This document shows, piece by piece, positions 53,319-63,999 of a DNA stretch of 64,000 nucleotides (its first letter is position 1; each line of letters opens with the position of its first letter). The DNA is from Bacteroidales bacterium. GTDB taxonomy: Bacteria; Bacteroidota; Bacteroidia; Bacteroidales; UBA932. A model generated the notes under the pieces. That model ran no database searches, was not told where the DNA came from, and saw only the letters and a program-made list of their open reading frames with translations. The stretch covers positions 1 through 64,000 of the forward strand of contig JAJFVD010000015.1 of assembly GCA_021371955.1 (NCBI GenBank), written 5' to 3'. The translations under genes were made by a program, and so were the position numbers.

Positions 53319-55814
53319 ATGCGTAATATGGGTTGCCCGGTGGCTGTTTCGGCCTGTCTTTTTCTGTCGTTTTTCTTCTCTTTAGGTTTATCGGCTCAAA
53401 CGGTTGTTGATTCAGCCAGGCCCGGCATTAAGTCCTTTGAAGAGGTTGCTGCTCCGTTTATTGATGAGCCCGAAAAATTGTATTTTCATACCGACAGGGA
53501 GACCTATCTGCCCGGCGACAAAATATGGCTAAAAGGATATCTGTCAAACAGCTCATATATTTCTGAAACACCTCTCAGCAGCTATGTATATGCAGAGCTA
53601 TACAAAGATTCGCTTATATCCCGGGTAAAGCTGAAAATGTCCGACAAGGGATATGCAGGAGTTATTCAGCTTCCCGAGAAAATGGATCCGGGTACATATA
53701 TTCTTAGGGGGTATACTCAAAATATGAGAAATTATCCAAAGGAGAATATGTTTACAAAGCGGATAGAAATCCTCAACCTCGGCACAGGAGAATTATCGAT
53801 AAATGCATCCTTCAAAAAGCCGGAAGAGACAGCTTCGGGCAATGATGCTGAAAAACGCAAAACAGAAGCAGCGAATACAAATAAAAAAGAGGAGGCTGTT
53901 GTGAAGGATATTGACATTCAGTTCCTTCCGGAGAGCGGAAGATATATTGCAGACAGGCCGTCAAAGGTTGCGTTCAAAGCTCTTGGAACAGACGGGCACC
54001 CGGTTAACGTGCACCTTCTTTTATTCAATTCCGCAGGTAAAATGCTTGGAGAATATTCTTCCAAACATCTTGGGATGGGGCTTATAAGCCTTCTCTCTGC
54101 AGACCCGGGAGGATATTATGCTCTGGTAACTGATGAATCTGGATTCACAAAACGGGCAGAACTTCCAGTAGTCGAACAAAGCGGAGCAACAATTTCAGTA
54201 AACAGGATTAAAGACAGGATAAACATTGTCGCTCAGATATCTGCACCATTGAAAGGCAATACTAAGCTTATTATTAAAAACGGATCCGAAGAGTTTTATA
54301 TGAAACCTCTGGAAAAGGAAGAGATTAGTGAAACTGTTCATTCCGGCTCTATGCCGTATGGTCTAAACTCTGTCCAGATAAGGAATTCCGCCGGAGATAT
54401 ACTAGCGGAAAGATTAATTTTCATAAACCGCAAATACCGGCCGGTAATAAAAATTGAGCCACAGAAACCTTCTTATGGAAAACGGGAAAAAGTAGAGCTA
54501 AACATATCACTTACTGATACTATTGGCAGCCCTGTTTTGGGTGAGTTTTCAATATCGGTTACCGACAGCGCACTGGCTCCATCTGTTCCGTACAGGGAAA
54601 ACCTCCTCAGCTACATGGAGCTCACAAGCGAACTGAGCGGTGAGGTTGAGGATCCGGGTTATTATTTTGAAAACCCATCGGCCGAAACCGAAAGATACCT
54701 CGATTTACTTATGATGACTCAAGGCTGGAGGTACCACTCAAAAAGTCTCAAAAAATATAAGCGAGAATATTACCAGGAAATCTCAGGCTCTGTTGCCGGA
54801 TTGTTCCGCAAAGAGGCTAAGAACACTACACTTATGATATTTGCCCCTTCAATAAAACTTCAACAGGCTTTCTACCTTGAGAAGAAGAGCACATTCCTGC
54901 TCGAGGGGCTCTCCTTTCCGGACAGCACTAAATTTCTGTTTGGGGTTGTCGGTAAGCAGGGCGGTCAGCTTTACGGATTGAAAATAGATGCCGAGGTTTT
55001 CCCTCCACTCACATTTGCATCAAACTATACAATTCCGCAAGTCAAAAAGAACGTTATTGAGAGTGCAGTAAAAGAGCAACGTTCAATTTCAACCGGAGAA
55101 GAGATGAGAACCCTGAAGGAAATTGTGGTTGTTGCCCCTATTAAGGAGATTTTTAAACCAAAATTCAACCCTTCACCATTCCTTCATACCTTCCGGAAGG
55201 AAGATATAAGAGAGCGGGACCAGCTTTCCGAATTTGACAACATGATGCTTCAGGACTATATAATTTCGGCATTTCCGGGATTATACAAGGAGAATGGGAA
55301 ATTAATATCTCCAAGGGCAGTGACATTTAATGGCCCGGGCGAACCTCTTCTCTATGTAGACGGCTTGCAGTGGAACAGTACGGAAATGCTTGAACAGTAC
55401 GGGATGACCGTTATGGACATCGAGAATGTAACTTTTCTGAGAGGAACAGCCGGTGCTGCATTCAATACGATTAACGGAGTTATCCTTATTACTTCCAGAA
55501 GGGCTGGGTCGGGAATCCTGGAAAACAAGGCTTCAACGAATTTTGCCAGGGTTACGCCTCTGGGATACCAGAAGAACGTAGATTTTTACTCTCCAAAATA
55601 CGAGGTTGCAAAAGAGGTTAACTCTCCTGTAAAAGATTTGCGTACAACCCTTTACTGGAACCCATGTGTCAAAACAGACGAAAAGGGAACAGCAAAAGTG
55701 GTCTTCTATACCGGAGACAGAGATTCAAAGATGGATATAAGAATCGAAGGACTCACAAAATGGGGTGAGGCATTTGTCAAAAAAGGAACCGCTAACAGGG
55801 AGAAAACAAAATAG
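53319..55814 (+). CDS. MG2-domain protein ending in a TonB-receptor plug-like domain
   Basis: An 831-residue exported protein with a signal peptide ending near SAQ. An alpha-2-macroglobulin MG2-like domain opens the mature part (DEPEKLYFHTDRETYLPGDKIWLKGY), followed by more beta-sandwich repeats to about 600. From about 620 a plug-like domain appears (VVVAPIKEIFKP, FDNMMLQDYIISAFPGLY, LLYVDGLQWNSTEMLEQYGMTVMDIENVTFLRG, INGVILITSRR). The barrel of a TonB receptor is absent: only about 85 residues follow. Similar orphan proteins are known in Bacteroidetes without clear function. A GTG at 53313 would add two residues; ATG 53319 fits the signal peptide. Confidence 0.85.
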   Translation: MRNMGCPVAVSACLFLSFFFSLGLSAQTVVDSARPGIKSFEEVAAPFIDEPEKLYFHTDRETYLPGDKIWLKGYLSNSSYISETPLSSYVYAELYKDSLISRVKLKMSDKGYAGVIQLPEKMDPGTYILRGYTQNMRNYPKENMFTKRIEILNLGTGELSINASFKKPEETASGNDAEKRKTEAANTNKKEEAVVKDIDIQFLPESGRYIADRPSKVAFKALGTDGHPVNVHLLLFNSAGKMLGEYSSKHLGMGLISLLSADPGGYYALVTDESGFTKRAELPVVEQSGATISVNRIKDRINIVAQISAPLKGNTKLIIKNGSEEFYMKPLEKEEISETVHSGSMPYGLNSVQIRNSAGDILAERLIFINRKYRPVIKIEPQKPSYGKREKVELNISLTDTIGSPVLGEFSISVTDSALAPSVPYRENLLSYMELTSELSGEVEDPGYYFENPSAETERYLDLLMMTQGWRYHSKSLKKYKREYYQEISGSVAGLFRKEAKNTTLMIFAPSIKLQQAFYLEKKSTFLLEGLSFPDSTKFLFGVVGKQGGQLYGLKIDAEVFPPLTFASNYTIPQVKKNVIESAVKEQRSISTGEEMRTLKEIVVVAPIKEIFKPKFNPSPFLHTFRKEDIRERDQLSEFDNMMLQDYIISAFPGLYKENGKLISPRAVTFNGPGEPLLYVDGLQWNSTEMLEQYGMTVMDIENVTFLRGTAGAAFNTINGVILITSRRAGSGILENKASTNFARVTPLGYQKNVDFYSPKYEVAKEVNSPVKDLRTTLYWNPCVKTDEKGTAKVVFYTGDRDSKMDIRIEGLTKWGEAFVKKGTANREKTK

Positions 55815-55821
55815 CCGGATA

Positions 55822-57609
55822 CTAATCAAGCTTAAGAACGGCCATAAATGCACTTTGAGGAACCTCAACATTTCCTACCTGACGCATCCTTCTTTTGCCT
55901 TTTTTCTGCTTGTCCAGAAGTTTTCGCTTACGGGAGATATCTCCGCCGTAACATTTGGCAGTCACGTCTTTCCTCACTGCTTTTACAGTTTCCCTTGCAA
56001 TGATTTTTGCACCAATGGCTGCCTGAATGGCAATATCGAACTGCTGTCTCGGAATAAGTTCCTTAAGCTTTTCGCACATCTTTCTTCCAAAATCGTATGC
56101 GTGATCTTTGTGAATAAGGCTCGAGAGAGCATCAACCGGTTCTGCATTAAGAAGTATATCCAGCTTAACCAGATCGGCCTCCTTATAATCTACCACATGA
56201 TAGTCGAACGAAGCATACCCGCGGGAAACCGATTTTAGTTTATCGTAAAAGTCAAAAACAATTTCTGCCAGAGGCATTTCGAAATTAAGCTCTACCCTCT
56301 CGCTTGTGAGAAAATGCTGGCTAAGGAGGACACCCCTCTTATCCAGGCAAAGCTTCATTATAACTCCAAAATAGTCCGATTTTGAAATAATCTGGGCACG
56401 AATGTATGGTTCCTCGATGTAGTCAATTAATGTAGGAGCAGGAAGTCCGGAAGGGTTGTGAACATCTGTCATCTCTCCCTGAGTTGTGTATACCTTGTAA
56501 GACACATTGGGAACAGTGGTAATCACATCCATATCAAATTCACGGAAGAGACGCTCCTGAACAATTTCAAGATGAAGCAACCCAAGGAATCCGCAACGGA
56601 AACCAAACCCCAGTGCTAGCGAAGACTCCGGTTCAAAAACCAGAGAGGCATCATTAAGCTGAAGTTTTTCAAGAGACGCACGAAGGTCTTCATATTCATC
56701 GGCCTCCACAGGATAAACCCCGGCAAATACCATAGGTTTAACCTCTTCGAATCCGGCTATGTGATCTGTACAAGGCCTGTTAATGTGGGTAATAGTGTCA
56801 CCCACTTTTACTTCACTGGCAGTTTTTATTCCGGAGATAATGTAGCCCACATCTCCTGTGCGCACCTCTCCCGTAGGAATCATTTTTAACCTTAGCAGAC
56901 CTACTTCGTCTGCTTCATACTCCTTGCCGGTGTGGAAAAACTTTACCTTATCCCCCTTGCGGAGCACTCCGTTTTCTACCTTGAAATATGCTATGATTCC
57001 CCTGAAAGAGTTAAAAACCGAGTCAAATATGAGTGCCTGAAGAGGAGCGTTTTCATCTCCCTTCGGATGCGGTATTCTATTAATAATTGCACTGAGAATT
57101 GCCTCAACGCCTTCGCCTGTTTTGCCGCTTGCAAGAAGAATATCTTCGTCCTTACAGCCTATAAGGTCAATAATCTGATCCTTTACAGAATCAATCATTG
57201 CTGCCTCCATGTCAATCTTGTTGAGAACAGGGATTATTTCAAGGTCGTGATTCAGTGCCAGATACAGGTTTGAAATTGTTTGAGCCTGAATGCCCTGGGT
57301 AGCATCAACAACCAGCAGGGCCCCTTCGCAGGAGGCAATTGCACGTGATACTTCGTAAGAAAAATCCACATGGCCGGGAGTGTCAATAAGATTGAGCGTA
57401 TAGCTCTGCCCGTCATGGATATAATCCATTTGAATCGCGTGACTTTTTATGGTTATTCCCTTCTCCCTCTCCAGATCCATCGAATCCAGCACCTGAGCAT
57501 CCATCTCTCTGGAAGTGAGAGTGTGGGTAAACTCAAGCAGCCTGTCGGCCAGTGTACTTTTTCCGTGGTCTATGTGTGCTATTATGCAAAAGTTTCTTAT
57601 TTGCTTCAT
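55822..57609 (-). CDS. lepA: Elongation factor 4 (LepA)
   Basis: A 595-residue translational GTPase that acts on stalled or back-tracked ribosomes. P-loop AHIDHGKST at 11-19, DTPGHVDF, and NKID in the G domain. The C-terminal LepA-specific domain has [34 protein letters not shown] and ends [14 protein letters not shown]. The ATG at 57609 was chosen because [18 protein letters not shown] is the family start; an upstream reading adds 17 hydrophobic residues. A plus-strand gene starts 104 bp away. Confidence 0.97.
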   Translation of the reverse strand: MKQIRNFCIIAHIDHGKSTLADRLLEFTHTLTSREMDAQVLDSMDLEREKGITIKSHAIQMDYIHDGQSYTLNLIDTPGHVDFSYEVSRAIASCEGALLVVDATQGIQAQTISNLYLALNHDLEIIPVLNKIDMEAAMIDSVKDQIIDLIGCKDEDILLASGKTGEGVEAILSAIINRIPHPKGDENAPLQALIFDSVFNSFRGIIAYFKVENGVLRKGDKVKFFHTGKEYEADEVGLLRLKMIPTGEVRTGDVGYIISGIKTASEVKVGDTITHINRPCTDHIAGFEEVKPMVFAGVYPVEADEYEDLRASLEKLQLNDASLVFEPESSLALGFGFRCGFLGLLHLEIVQERLFREFDMDVITTVPNVSYKVYTTQGEMTDVHNPSGLPAPTLIDYIEEPYIRAQIISKSDYFGVIMKLCLDKRGVLLSQHFLTSERVELNFEMPLAEIVFDFYDKLKSVSRGYASFDYHVVDYKEADLVKLDILLNAEPVDALSSLIHKDHAYDFGRKMCEKLKELIPRQQFDIAIQAAIGAKIIARETVKAVRKDVTAKCYGGDISRKRKLLDKQKKGKRRMRQVGNVEVPQSAFMAVLKLD

Positions 57610-57638
57610 CTTCTTTTTTAACAGGCTTATGCCGGCTG

Positions 57639-57685
57639 CAAAGATAAAAATAATTACCAAATTCGTGAGATTGGTGTTATCTTTG
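57639..57685. promoter_or_regulatory. Divergent -7 boxes of lepA and transketolase
   Basis: Minus-strand TATCTTTG (57639-57646) is 29 bp from lepA, and plus-strand TATCTTTG (57678-57685) is 27 bp from the transketolase ATG. Both fit TAnnTTTG. Confidence 0.5.
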
Positions 57686-57712
57686 TGCCAATCATATATA
57701 AATCAATTAATA

Positions 57713-58558
57713 ATGGAACAAAAACCAACTTTACGCGAAATATCTTCCCAGATAAGGAGAGATATTGTCCGTATGGTCAACATGGCTGGTTCCGGGCATC
57801 CGGGAGGCTCCCTGAGCAGCACCGATCTGCTCACGGTTCTCTTTTTTGACCAGCTTAATCATAGTCCAAAGTCATGGAGAAGAGACGGAAAGGGAAAGGA
57901 TATGTTTTTCCTTTCGGCAGGTCACCTCTCCCCCGTTTTTTACAGTGTTCTTGCAAGATCGGGCTATTTTCCGGTGAGCGAACTGGCAACTTTCCGCAAA
58001 CTCGGGTCAAGGCTTCAGGGTCACCCTTCAATTGAAAGAGGCCTTCCGGGAGTACATGTGGCTTCGGGTTCGCTTGGACAGGGATTGTCTGTTGCATGCG
58101 GAGCAGCAATAACCAAAATGCTTAACGGAGAAAAGAACTTTATCTATGTTCTCATGGGCGACGGCGAAAGCGAAGAGGGTCAGGTTTGGGAAGCAGCAAT
58201 GTTTGCAGCACATCACAAACTGGACAGAATAATTGCAGTTACAGACTGGAACGGGCAGCAAATAGACGGGCCGGTGAGCAAAATAATGAACCTTGGCAAT
58301 CTTGAGGCAAAGTGGAATGCATTTGGATGGGAGACATCCGTTGTAGACGGACACAACCTCGAAGCCATAGCAGAAGCATACAGGAGCGCAAAAGCAAATA
58401 GCGGAAACGGAAAACCTAAAATGCTCCTGATGAAGACAGAAATGGGTCAGGATGTAGATTTTATGCAGGGTACACACCAATGGCACGGGAAGGCTCCAAA
58501 TAAAGAGCAAACCGAAGTTGCGCTTAAACAGCTTAAGGAAACACTTGGTGATTTTTAA
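57713..58558 (+). CDS. Transketolase, N-terminal subunit
   Basis: A 281-residue protein carrying the thiamine-diphosphate pyrophosphate domain of transketolase. SGHPGGSLSSTDLLTVLFFD and LMGDGESEEGQVWEAAM (the GDG ThDP motif, with the Asn in TDWNGQ) are present. Two-subunit transketolases are common in Bacteroidetes and archaea. Together with the next gene it exchanges two-carbon units in the pentose phosphate pathway. ATG 57713 was selected because a longer reading overlaps lepA and carries no transketolase sequence. Confidence 0.94.
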   Translation: MEQKPTLREISSQIRRDIVRMVNMAGSGHPGGSLSSTDLLTVLFFDQLNHSPKSWRRDGKGKDMFFLSAGHLSPVFYSVLARSGYFPVSELATFRKLGSRLQGHPSIERGLPGVHVASGSLGQGLSVACGAAITKMLNGEKNFIYVLMGDGESEEGQVWEAAMFAAHHKLDRIIAVTDWNGQQIDGPVSKIMNLGNLEAKWNAFGWETSVVDGHNLEAIAEAYRSAKANSGNGKPKMLLMKTEMGQDVDFMQGTHQWHGKAPNKEQTEVALKQLKETLGDF

Positions 58559-58579
58559 CCACTTAAAATTTGCATAATC

Positions 58580-59536
58580 ATGAACGAGAAATATATAAAC
58601 ACAGGAAATAAGGATACCCGTTCGGGGTTTGGAGCAGGCCTTCTTGAGGCAGGTCGTAAGAACCCGGAAATTGTGGCGCTTTGTGCGGATCTCACCGGAT
58701 CTCTTAAAATGGATGCTTTTGCGGCAGAATTTCCCGAAAGATTTATTCAGTGCGGAATTGCTGAGGCAAATATGATTGGCACGGCTGCCGGTCTTGCTGT
58801 TTCGGGAAAAATCCCTTTTGCCGGCTCTTTTGCAGAATTTGTAACTGGAAGAGTATACGATCAGGTCAGACAGGTTGTTGCATACTCGCATACAAACGTT
58901 AAAATATGCGCCTCACACGCGGGCATCACTCTTGGAGAAGACGGAGCCACCCACCAGACCATGGAAGACACCGGCCTGATGAGAATGCTTCCAAACCTTA
59001 CCGTGATAAACCCGTGCGACTATAATCAGACTATGGCTGCAACTCTTGCGATAGCCGAGTATGAGTGTCCGGTTTATCTGCGCTTTGGACGGCCATCTGT
59101 TCCAAACTTCACTCCTGCCGGTCAGAAATTTGAAATAGGCAAAGCTCTAACTCTCATTGAGGGAAGTGATGTTACAATTTTTGCAACGGGCCACTTGGTG
59201 TGGGAAGCAATAGTAGCTGCAGAGATTCTTGAAAAAGAGGGAATATCGGCAGAGCTTATAAATATTCACACCATTAAACCTTTGGACAAAAAAGCAGTCT
59301 TAGAATCAGCAGCTAAAACAGGAGCAGTTGTTACAGCCGAGGAACACCTTATTGCCGGAGGAATGGGAGAGCTCATTGCAGGGCTACTGGCCCGCGAACT
59401 TCCAAAACCGGTGGAGTTTGTTGCTGTTGACGACCTTTTCGGGCAGAGCGGTGAACCTTCGGAACTTATGAAGGTATACGGGCTCGATGCAGAGAACATT
59501 GTGAAGGCTGCTAAAAAAGCAATCGGAAGAAAATAG
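58580..59536 (+). CDS. Transketolase, C-terminal subunit
   Basis: A 318-residue partner with the pyrimidine-binding and C-terminal domains. The catalytic glutamate is in QCGIAEANMIGTAAGLA. GITLGEDGATHQTMEDTGLMRMLPNLTVINP and YLRFGRPSVP are conserved. It starts 21 bp after the N-terminal subunit gene. A sigma factor gene follows after 13 bp. Confidence 0.95.
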   Translation: MNEKYINTGNKDTRSGFGAGLLEAGRKNPEIVALCADLTGSLKMDAFAAEFPERFIQCGIAEANMIGTAAGLAVSGKIPFAGSFAEFVTGRVYDQVRQVVAYSHTNVKICASHAGITLGEDGATHQTMEDTGLMRMLPNLTVINPCDYNQTMAATLAIAEYECPVYLRFGRPSVPNFTPAGQKFEIGKALTLIEGSDVTIFATGHLVWEAIVAAEILEKEGISAELINIHTIKPLDKKAVLESAAKTGAVVTAEEHLIAGGMGELIAGLLARELPKPVEFVAVDDLFGQSGEPSELMKVYGLDAENIVKAAKKAIGRK

Positions 59537-59549
59537 TAGTAGAAGAAAG

Positions 59550-60092
59550 ATGGACGATAAAGAACTCCTGGCATTATACCGAGAGAACGGGAAAGAGCAC
59601 TATGCCTTTAACCTTATCGTCAAAGCATATAGCGAGAGGCTATACTGGCATATCCGAAAGCTTGTGGAATCGCACGACGACGCAAACGATCTTTTACAAA
59701 ATACATTCATAAAAGCATGGGCAGCTCTTCCCGAATTCCGGGAAGAGTCCCGTCTTTTTACATGGCTCTACCGTATTGCAACCAATGAAACTTTAACTTT
59801 TTTAAAAAGGAAAAAAATAAGGTCCTTTCTCTCATTGACCGACTATTCAAAGCAGCTTGAAAACAAAATTGAATCCGATGTCTACTTCGACGGAGATGCT
59901 ACTCAAAAAGCTCTTCACAAAGCCATCCTCAAGCTTCCGAATAAACAAAGGGTAGTCTTTAATTTGCGATATTTCGATGAGATGAAATATGAAGAAATGT
60001 CCGAGATTCTGGGCACATCCGTAGGTGCATTAAAGGCTTCGTACCATCATGCCTCTCAAAAAGTTCAGAATTCTTTGGAGTCATTACTTTAA
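59550..60092 (+). CDS. ECF-type RNA polymerase sigma factor
   Basis: A 180-residue sigma-70 family protein. Region 2 contains DANDLLQNTFIKAWAALPEFREESRLFTWLYRIATNETL. Region 4 is LPNKQRVVFNLRYFDEMKYEEMSEILGTSVGALKASYHHASQKV. It is just downstream of transketolase and upstream of a one-span protein likely to be its partner. The stimulus is unknown. Confidence 0.93.
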   Translation: MDDKELLALYRENGKEHYAFNLIVKAYSERLYWHIRKLVESHDDANDLLQNTFIKAWAALPEFREESRLFTWLYRIATNETLTFLKRKKIRSFLSLTDYSKQLENKIESDVYFDGDATQKALHKAILKLPNKQRVVFNLRYFDEMKYEEMSEILGTSVGALKASYHHASQKVQNSLESLL

Positions 60093-60116
60093 TCCTTTTA
60101 CATTTTAAATAGTCAA

Positions 60117-60542
60117 ATGTATATGAAAGAAAAATTTAATATCGACCAGCCACATCTCAGAGAGAATCCCTACACTGTACCTCAGGGATACTTCAACTCT
60201 TTGCAGGATGCTGTTTCCGAAAAAATATCTTCGGAGAAAAAACAACCCGGCACATGGTCTGTAGTTAAACCTCAGCTCGCTCTTGTATCTTCTTTTGCTG
60301 TTATTTTTCTTATGGGCTATGTTGCTGTACGATTATTCACCCCCAATTTAACAGTAACCCCAGATAAAAACATTTCTGCAGAGTCGGAATATTTTGAAGG
60401 GAACTTTATGGAAACATCCTTTATTGATTTCTATGATTCGGCAAAAGATTCTCTGTTAAAAGAGGAACAGGTTGACCCAAATGAAATTGTTGAGTACCTT
60501 AACACAAATGCAAGTTCGGTATATATTGCTTCACTTGAATAA
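60117..60542 (+). CDS. Single-span membrane protein, possible sigma regulator
   Basis: A 141-residue protein with a cytosolic N-terminal segment (NPYTVPQGYFNSLQDAVSEKI), one span at about 57-73, and an acidic outer tail ending in VEYLNTNASSVYIASLE. Its location after an ECF sigma gene (24 bp gap) and the one-span layout suggest an anti-sigma or membrane sensor, but no zinc anti-sigma motif is seen. An ATG two codons in (60123) is an alternative start. Confidence 0.75.
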   Translation: MYMKEKFNIDQPHLRENPYTVPQGYFNSLQDAVSEKISSEKKQPGTWSVVKPQLALVSSFAVIFLMGYVAVRLFTPNLTVTPDKNISAESEYFEGNFMETSFIDFYDSAKDSLLKEEQVDPNEIVEYLNTNASSVYIASLE

Positions 60543-60552
60543 ATTATTGGTT

Positions 60553-61044
60553 ATGAAAAAGATATTATTATTAACAGTTGTTCTCTTCTACGCTTCGGGG
60601 CTCTTTGCTCAGGACGGAGGCCCCCAAATGCAGAATAACGGCCAATCCCGTTACGAACAAATTCAGAGTGCAAAAATTGCATTTTTTACTTCGGAGCTTG
60701 AACTCACACCAAAAGAGGCCGCAGAGTTCTGGCCTGTATACAATAAATTGTGGAAAGCCCGGGAAATTGCACACAGGAGAATACAGAGCAACATGCGCAC
60801 AATGTGCAAAGCTTTGTCTGAAGACTCAAAAACATCTGACAGCGAGCTTAAGGCCATGGTGGAAAATTATGTGAATGGTTTTAACGACGATGGACTTATC
60901 CAGAGAGATTACCTGGATCAGTTCTACAAAATTCTGCCAATAAAAAAGATTGCCAAGCTATACAAGGCTGAAGAAGACTTTCGGATAAGGATGATTCATC
61001 AGTTGCGAAAAGGTGGCGGAATGGGAGAGAGGTTGGAGAAATAA
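60553..61044 (+). CDS. Secreted Spy/CpxP-like helical protein
   Basis: A 163-residue exported protein with signal MKKILLLTVVLFYASGLFAQ. The mature part is helical with KIAFFTSELELTPKEAAEFWPVYNKLWKAREIAHRRIQ, resembling the LTxxEAxxFxPxY pattern of periplasmic Spy/CpxP-type stress proteins or heavy-metal resistor domains. It is 10 bp after the one-span gene. With the sigma factor it may form an envelope-stress unit; the link is inference. ATG 60553 was chosen because it starts the signal peptide. Confidence 0.8.
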   Translation: MKKILLLTVVLFYASGLFAQDGGPQMQNNGQSRYEQIQSAKIAFFTSELELTPKEAAEFWPVYNKLWKAREIAHRRIQSNMRTMCKALSEDSKTSDSELKAMVENYVNGFNDDGLIQRDYLDQFYKILPIKKIAKLYKAEEDFRIRMIHQLRKGGGMGERLEK

Positions 61045-61056
61045 AAGCAAATGTTA

Positions 61057-61827
61057 TCAAAAATTGAGATAGAGATCGCCGGTTAGCCGGCGATACTCAT
61101 TTGTATATGGCCCGTCTCCCCTCTCCTGTATCGTGAGAAGCTCCTCTGCCGGAATATCTTTCTGAATTATGCTATCTTCTTTGCAACTCTTTTTGAATTC
61201 CATGAGCACTCTTTTAACTTTACCGGCTGAGACGGTTTTTACCCTGCATATTCTCACAGGCACAAGGCCCTCTTCCCGGGCAAGGAATATAAACTCTTCA
61301 AAAGCCTCTGCAGGGAGCACCACAGAAAAAATACTCTTCTCTTTTAACATTTTTGCAACAGAAGAGATGAGGGTGTCGTATGAAAGATTGTCATTATGCC
61401 TCGCAGACGAGCGTCGTACTGATGGGGCTTTTAAGGAATCTTTGAAGTAGGGAGGGTTTGATGTAATTAAATCGAATCTGTTTTCGAAAGCGTTGTCCAT
61501 TGCCATCTCCTGAAGGGTGAGATGTCTTGCTTCGAGCATCGCGGGCCATGGCGAATCAGAAAAATTATCCTGAGCCTCGGTTGCCGAAGGACCATCCGAG
61601 TCAATTGCAAATATTGAAGATTGAGTCGAAATGCTTTGTAATCTTTGGGCAATAATGAGAGAAATAACGCCTGTTCCTGTACCGATGTCAAGAATTTCCA
61701 GCTTTTTACCGGAGGTCGTGAGGGAGGGTAACGTAAGCCAGGCACCAAGAAGCACACCATCGGTGTTAACTTTCATTGCCGAACGGCCATGCATTACCTT
61801 AAATTGTTTAAAGCAGAAACTCTCCAT
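61057..61827 (-). CDS. trmN6: tRNA1(Val) (adenine37-N6)-methyltransferase
   Basis: A 256-residue class I methyltransferase. [19 protein letters not shown] is the family start, [17 protein letters not shown] binds SAM, and NPPY at 124-127 is the amino-methylase active site. YfiC-type enzymes make m6A37 in tRNA1(Val). Its start overlaps the LolD gene end by 20 bp. Confidence 0.93.
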   Translation of the reverse strand: MESFCFKQFKVMHGRSAMKVNTDGVLLGAWLTLPSLTTSGKKLEILDIGTGTGVISLIIAQRLQSISTQSSIFAIDSDGPSATEAQDNFSDSPWPAMLEARHLTLQEMAMDNAFENRFDLITSNPPYFKDSLKAPSVRRSSARHNDNLSYDTLISSVAKMLKEKSIFSVVLPAEAFEEFIFLAREEGLVPVRICRVKTVSAGKVKRVLMEFKKSCKEDSIIQKDIPAEELLTIQERGDGPYTNEYRRLTGDLYLNF

Positions 61828-62461
61828 CTTTCATTTCAAGACATCTGTCGCTCATTGAAGCGAGCTCTCTGTCGTGTGTAACTATAATAATGGTTTGGCC
61901 GTACTTTTCACGCAAATCAAAAAATAGTTTATGTATCTCCTTTTTAGTGTGGGTATCCAGATTTCCCGAGGGTTCGTCTGCCAGCAGAACAGAAGGACGG
62001 TTGATGAGAGCTCTTGCAATGGCTACTCTTTGCTGCTCTCCGCCGCTTAGTTCTCCCGGTTTATGCGTAAGTCTTTCTCCCAGGCCCAAAAAGGTGAGAA
62101 GTTCTTTTGCCCGATCTTTTGCTTCCCCCATTCTCTCATTTGCAATGAGAGCAGGTATGGCTACATTTTCCAGAGCTGTAAACTCGGGGAGCAGGTGGTG
62201 AAACTGAAAAACAAAACCAATCTTTTTATTTCTAAAATCGGCAAGAGCATTGGAGCTAAGAGCAAAGATGTCCGTTCCGTCAATTATAACCCTTCCCGAA
62301 TCTGGACGGGAAAGACTACCAAGCACTTGGAGCAAGCTGGACTTTCCTGCCCCGCTTGCTCCAACTATACTTAGTACTTCGGCTGCCTTTGCCTGAAAAT
62401 TTATTCCTTTTAAGACCAACAGGCTGCCATATGATTTTTTGATATCGTATGCCTCTATCAT
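61808..62461 (-). CDS. LolD-type ABC transporter ATPase
   Basis: A 217-residue ATP-binding subunit. Walker A GASGAGKS at 34-41, signature LSGGEQQ at 138-144 and Walker B with [12 protein letters not shown]. The sequence fits the LolD/MacB group, which takes lipoproteins or substrates from the inner membrane. No permease gene is adjacent, so it must work with one encoded elsewhere. It begins 8 bp after the EF-G-like gene stop. Confidence 0.9.
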   Translation of the reverse strand: MIEAYDIKKSYGSLLVLKGINFQAKAAEVLSIVGASGAGKSSLLQVLGSLSRPDSGRVIIDGTDIFALSSNALADFRNKKIGFVFQFHHLLPEFTALENVAIPALIANERMGEAKDRAKELLTFLGLGERLTHKPGELSGGEQQRVAIARALINRPSVLLADEPSGNLDTHTKKEIHKLFFDLREKYGQTIIIVTHDRELASMSDRCLEMKDGEFLL

Positions 62462-62469
62462 TAAAATCG

Positions 62470-63999
62470 TTACTCGTCCTTATCGTTAGATTCGTAATCC
62501 TTGAGCAATTTCTCCTGAACCTCGGCAGGAACCTGCTGGTACTCTGCAAAAGTCATTGTAAATGTTGCCCTGCCGGAAGTAAGAGAGCTTAGTGTTGTCG
62601 AGTATTTATTCAGCTCTGCAAGAGGAACCCTGGCTTTTAAAACTTCAAATCCCTTTTCGCTGCTCATTCCTTCAATCATGGCCCTGCGGTTCTGAAGATC
62701 GCTCATTACGTCTCCCATACAATCGCTTGGTACTAGTACCTCAACATTGTAAATTGGCTCCATAATTTTCGGGCCCGCTTTTTTGAAGGCCTCTTTGAAC
62801 GCATTACGTCCTGCAAGTTTGAAAGAGATTTCGTTTGAGTCAACCGGGTGCATCTTGCCGTCATAAACGAATACACGGATATCACGAGCGTATGAACCAG
62901 TGAGAGGGCCCTCTTCCATCTTTTCCATTATACCTTTAAGGATTGCCGGCATAAAACGGGCATCAATAGCGCCGCCCACAATACAGTTGTAGTATTCAAG
63001 CTTGCCACCCCAGTCCATTTTGTATTCTTCCTTGCTCTTAAGGTTAAGAACAAGCTCCTTGCCTTCAACTTTAAACCTGTTGTTTGCAGCAACGCCTTCA
63101 ACAACCGGTTCGATGAGAATGTGAACCTCTCCGAACTGACCTGCTCCGCCGGATTGTTTTCTGTGACGATAGTCTGCAAGAGCTACTTTGGTAATTGTTT
63201 CCCTGTATGGAATCTTAGGCGGGAAAAGATCTACCTCAATTTTATGGGTATTTGTGAGGTGCCACTTCAAAATGTTGATGTGGTGCTCACCCTGTCCGCT
63301 GAGGATTGTTTGTTTGAGCTCTTTTGAATACTCAATAACAATTGTAGGGTCTTCGGCATGTGCCTTGTTAAGAATTTCTCCGAGTTTCTCTTCGTCTTTC
63401 TCAACCTTGGCCTTAATTGCTGTTCTGTATTTAGAAGGAGGGAAAACCATGGGTTCGAAAACCCACTCTTTGTTGCCTCCGTTAAGAGTCTGATTTGTTT
63501 TAACAGTTTTAAGCTTAACTGTACATCCTATATCGCCGGCAACCATTTCTGTAAGTTTTTCTTTTTTCTTACCGGCTACGGCATAAATTGCAGTAAGTCT
63601 CTCTTTTGCTCCGTTTTCCGGATTTACAAGATCGCAACCTTCAACAATTTTTCCCGACATTACCCTAAAGAAGGATACGTCGCCCAGGTGGGGTTCAACG
63701 GATGTTTTGTATATAAAAATTGACGGCTGGGCTGAAGAATCGCAAGGAACCACAGTTCCGTCCTTAAGTTTCTGAATTGTTTTGTCAGGAGCAGGAGCAA
63801 CATTTATTATGAACTCCATAAGTCTCTTAACACCCATGTCTTTTTTGCCGGAAAGGCAGAAAAGTGGAAAAACCTCAGATTTTGCAAGTCCGATTCTGAG
63901 CCCTACGCGGATTTCCTCTTCCGAAAGAACTCCTTTGTCAAAAAAGAGCTCCATGAGTGACTCGTCATTTTCTGCTGCAACTTCTGCAAGTATCTGATG
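62470..63999 (-). CDS. EF-G-like translation GTPase, N-terminus outside window
   Basis: At least 509 residues are visible; the frame is open to the right edge, so the first 200 or so residues with the GTPase motifs are missing. An internal Met at 63954 is not the real start, since the preceding codons ([16 protein letters not shown]) match the EF-G G-domain end. [17 protein letters not shown] is the domain IV start, and [18 protein letters not shown] the domain V end. This seems to be the second, FusA2-type EF-G-like paralogue common in Bacteroidetes. Its role is unclear. Confidence 0.88.
   Translation of the reverse strand, partial: HQILAEVAAENDESLMELFFDKGVLSEEEIRVGLRIGLAKSEVFPLFCLSGKKDMGVKRLMEFIINVAPAPDKTIQKLKDGTVVPCDSSAQPSIFIYKTSVEPHLGDVSFFRVMSGKIVEGCDLVNPENGAKERLTAIYAVAGKKKEKLTEMVAGDIGCTVKLKTVKTNQTLNGGNKEWVFEPMVFPPSKYRTAIKAKVEKDEEKLGEILNKAHAEDPTIVIEYSKELKQTILSGQGEHHINILKWHLTNTHKIEVDLFPPKIPYRETITKVALADYRHRKQSGGAGQFGEVHILIEPVVEGVAANNRFKVEGKELVLNLKSKEEYKMDWGGKLEYYNCIVGGAIDARFMPAILKGIMEKMEEGPLTGSYARDIRVFVYDGKMHPVDSNEISFKLAGRNAFKEAFKKAGPKIMEPIYNVEVLVPSDCMGDVMSDLQNRRAMIEGMSSEKGFEVLKARVPLAELNKYSTTLSSLTSGRATFTMTFAEYQQVPAEVQEKLLKDYESNDKDE

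Noticed and set aside
57515-57712. Longer transketolase start inside lepA
   Set aside because: The extra 66 residues are antisense to lepA and have no transketolase similarity; the -7 box at 57678 lies downstream of that start.
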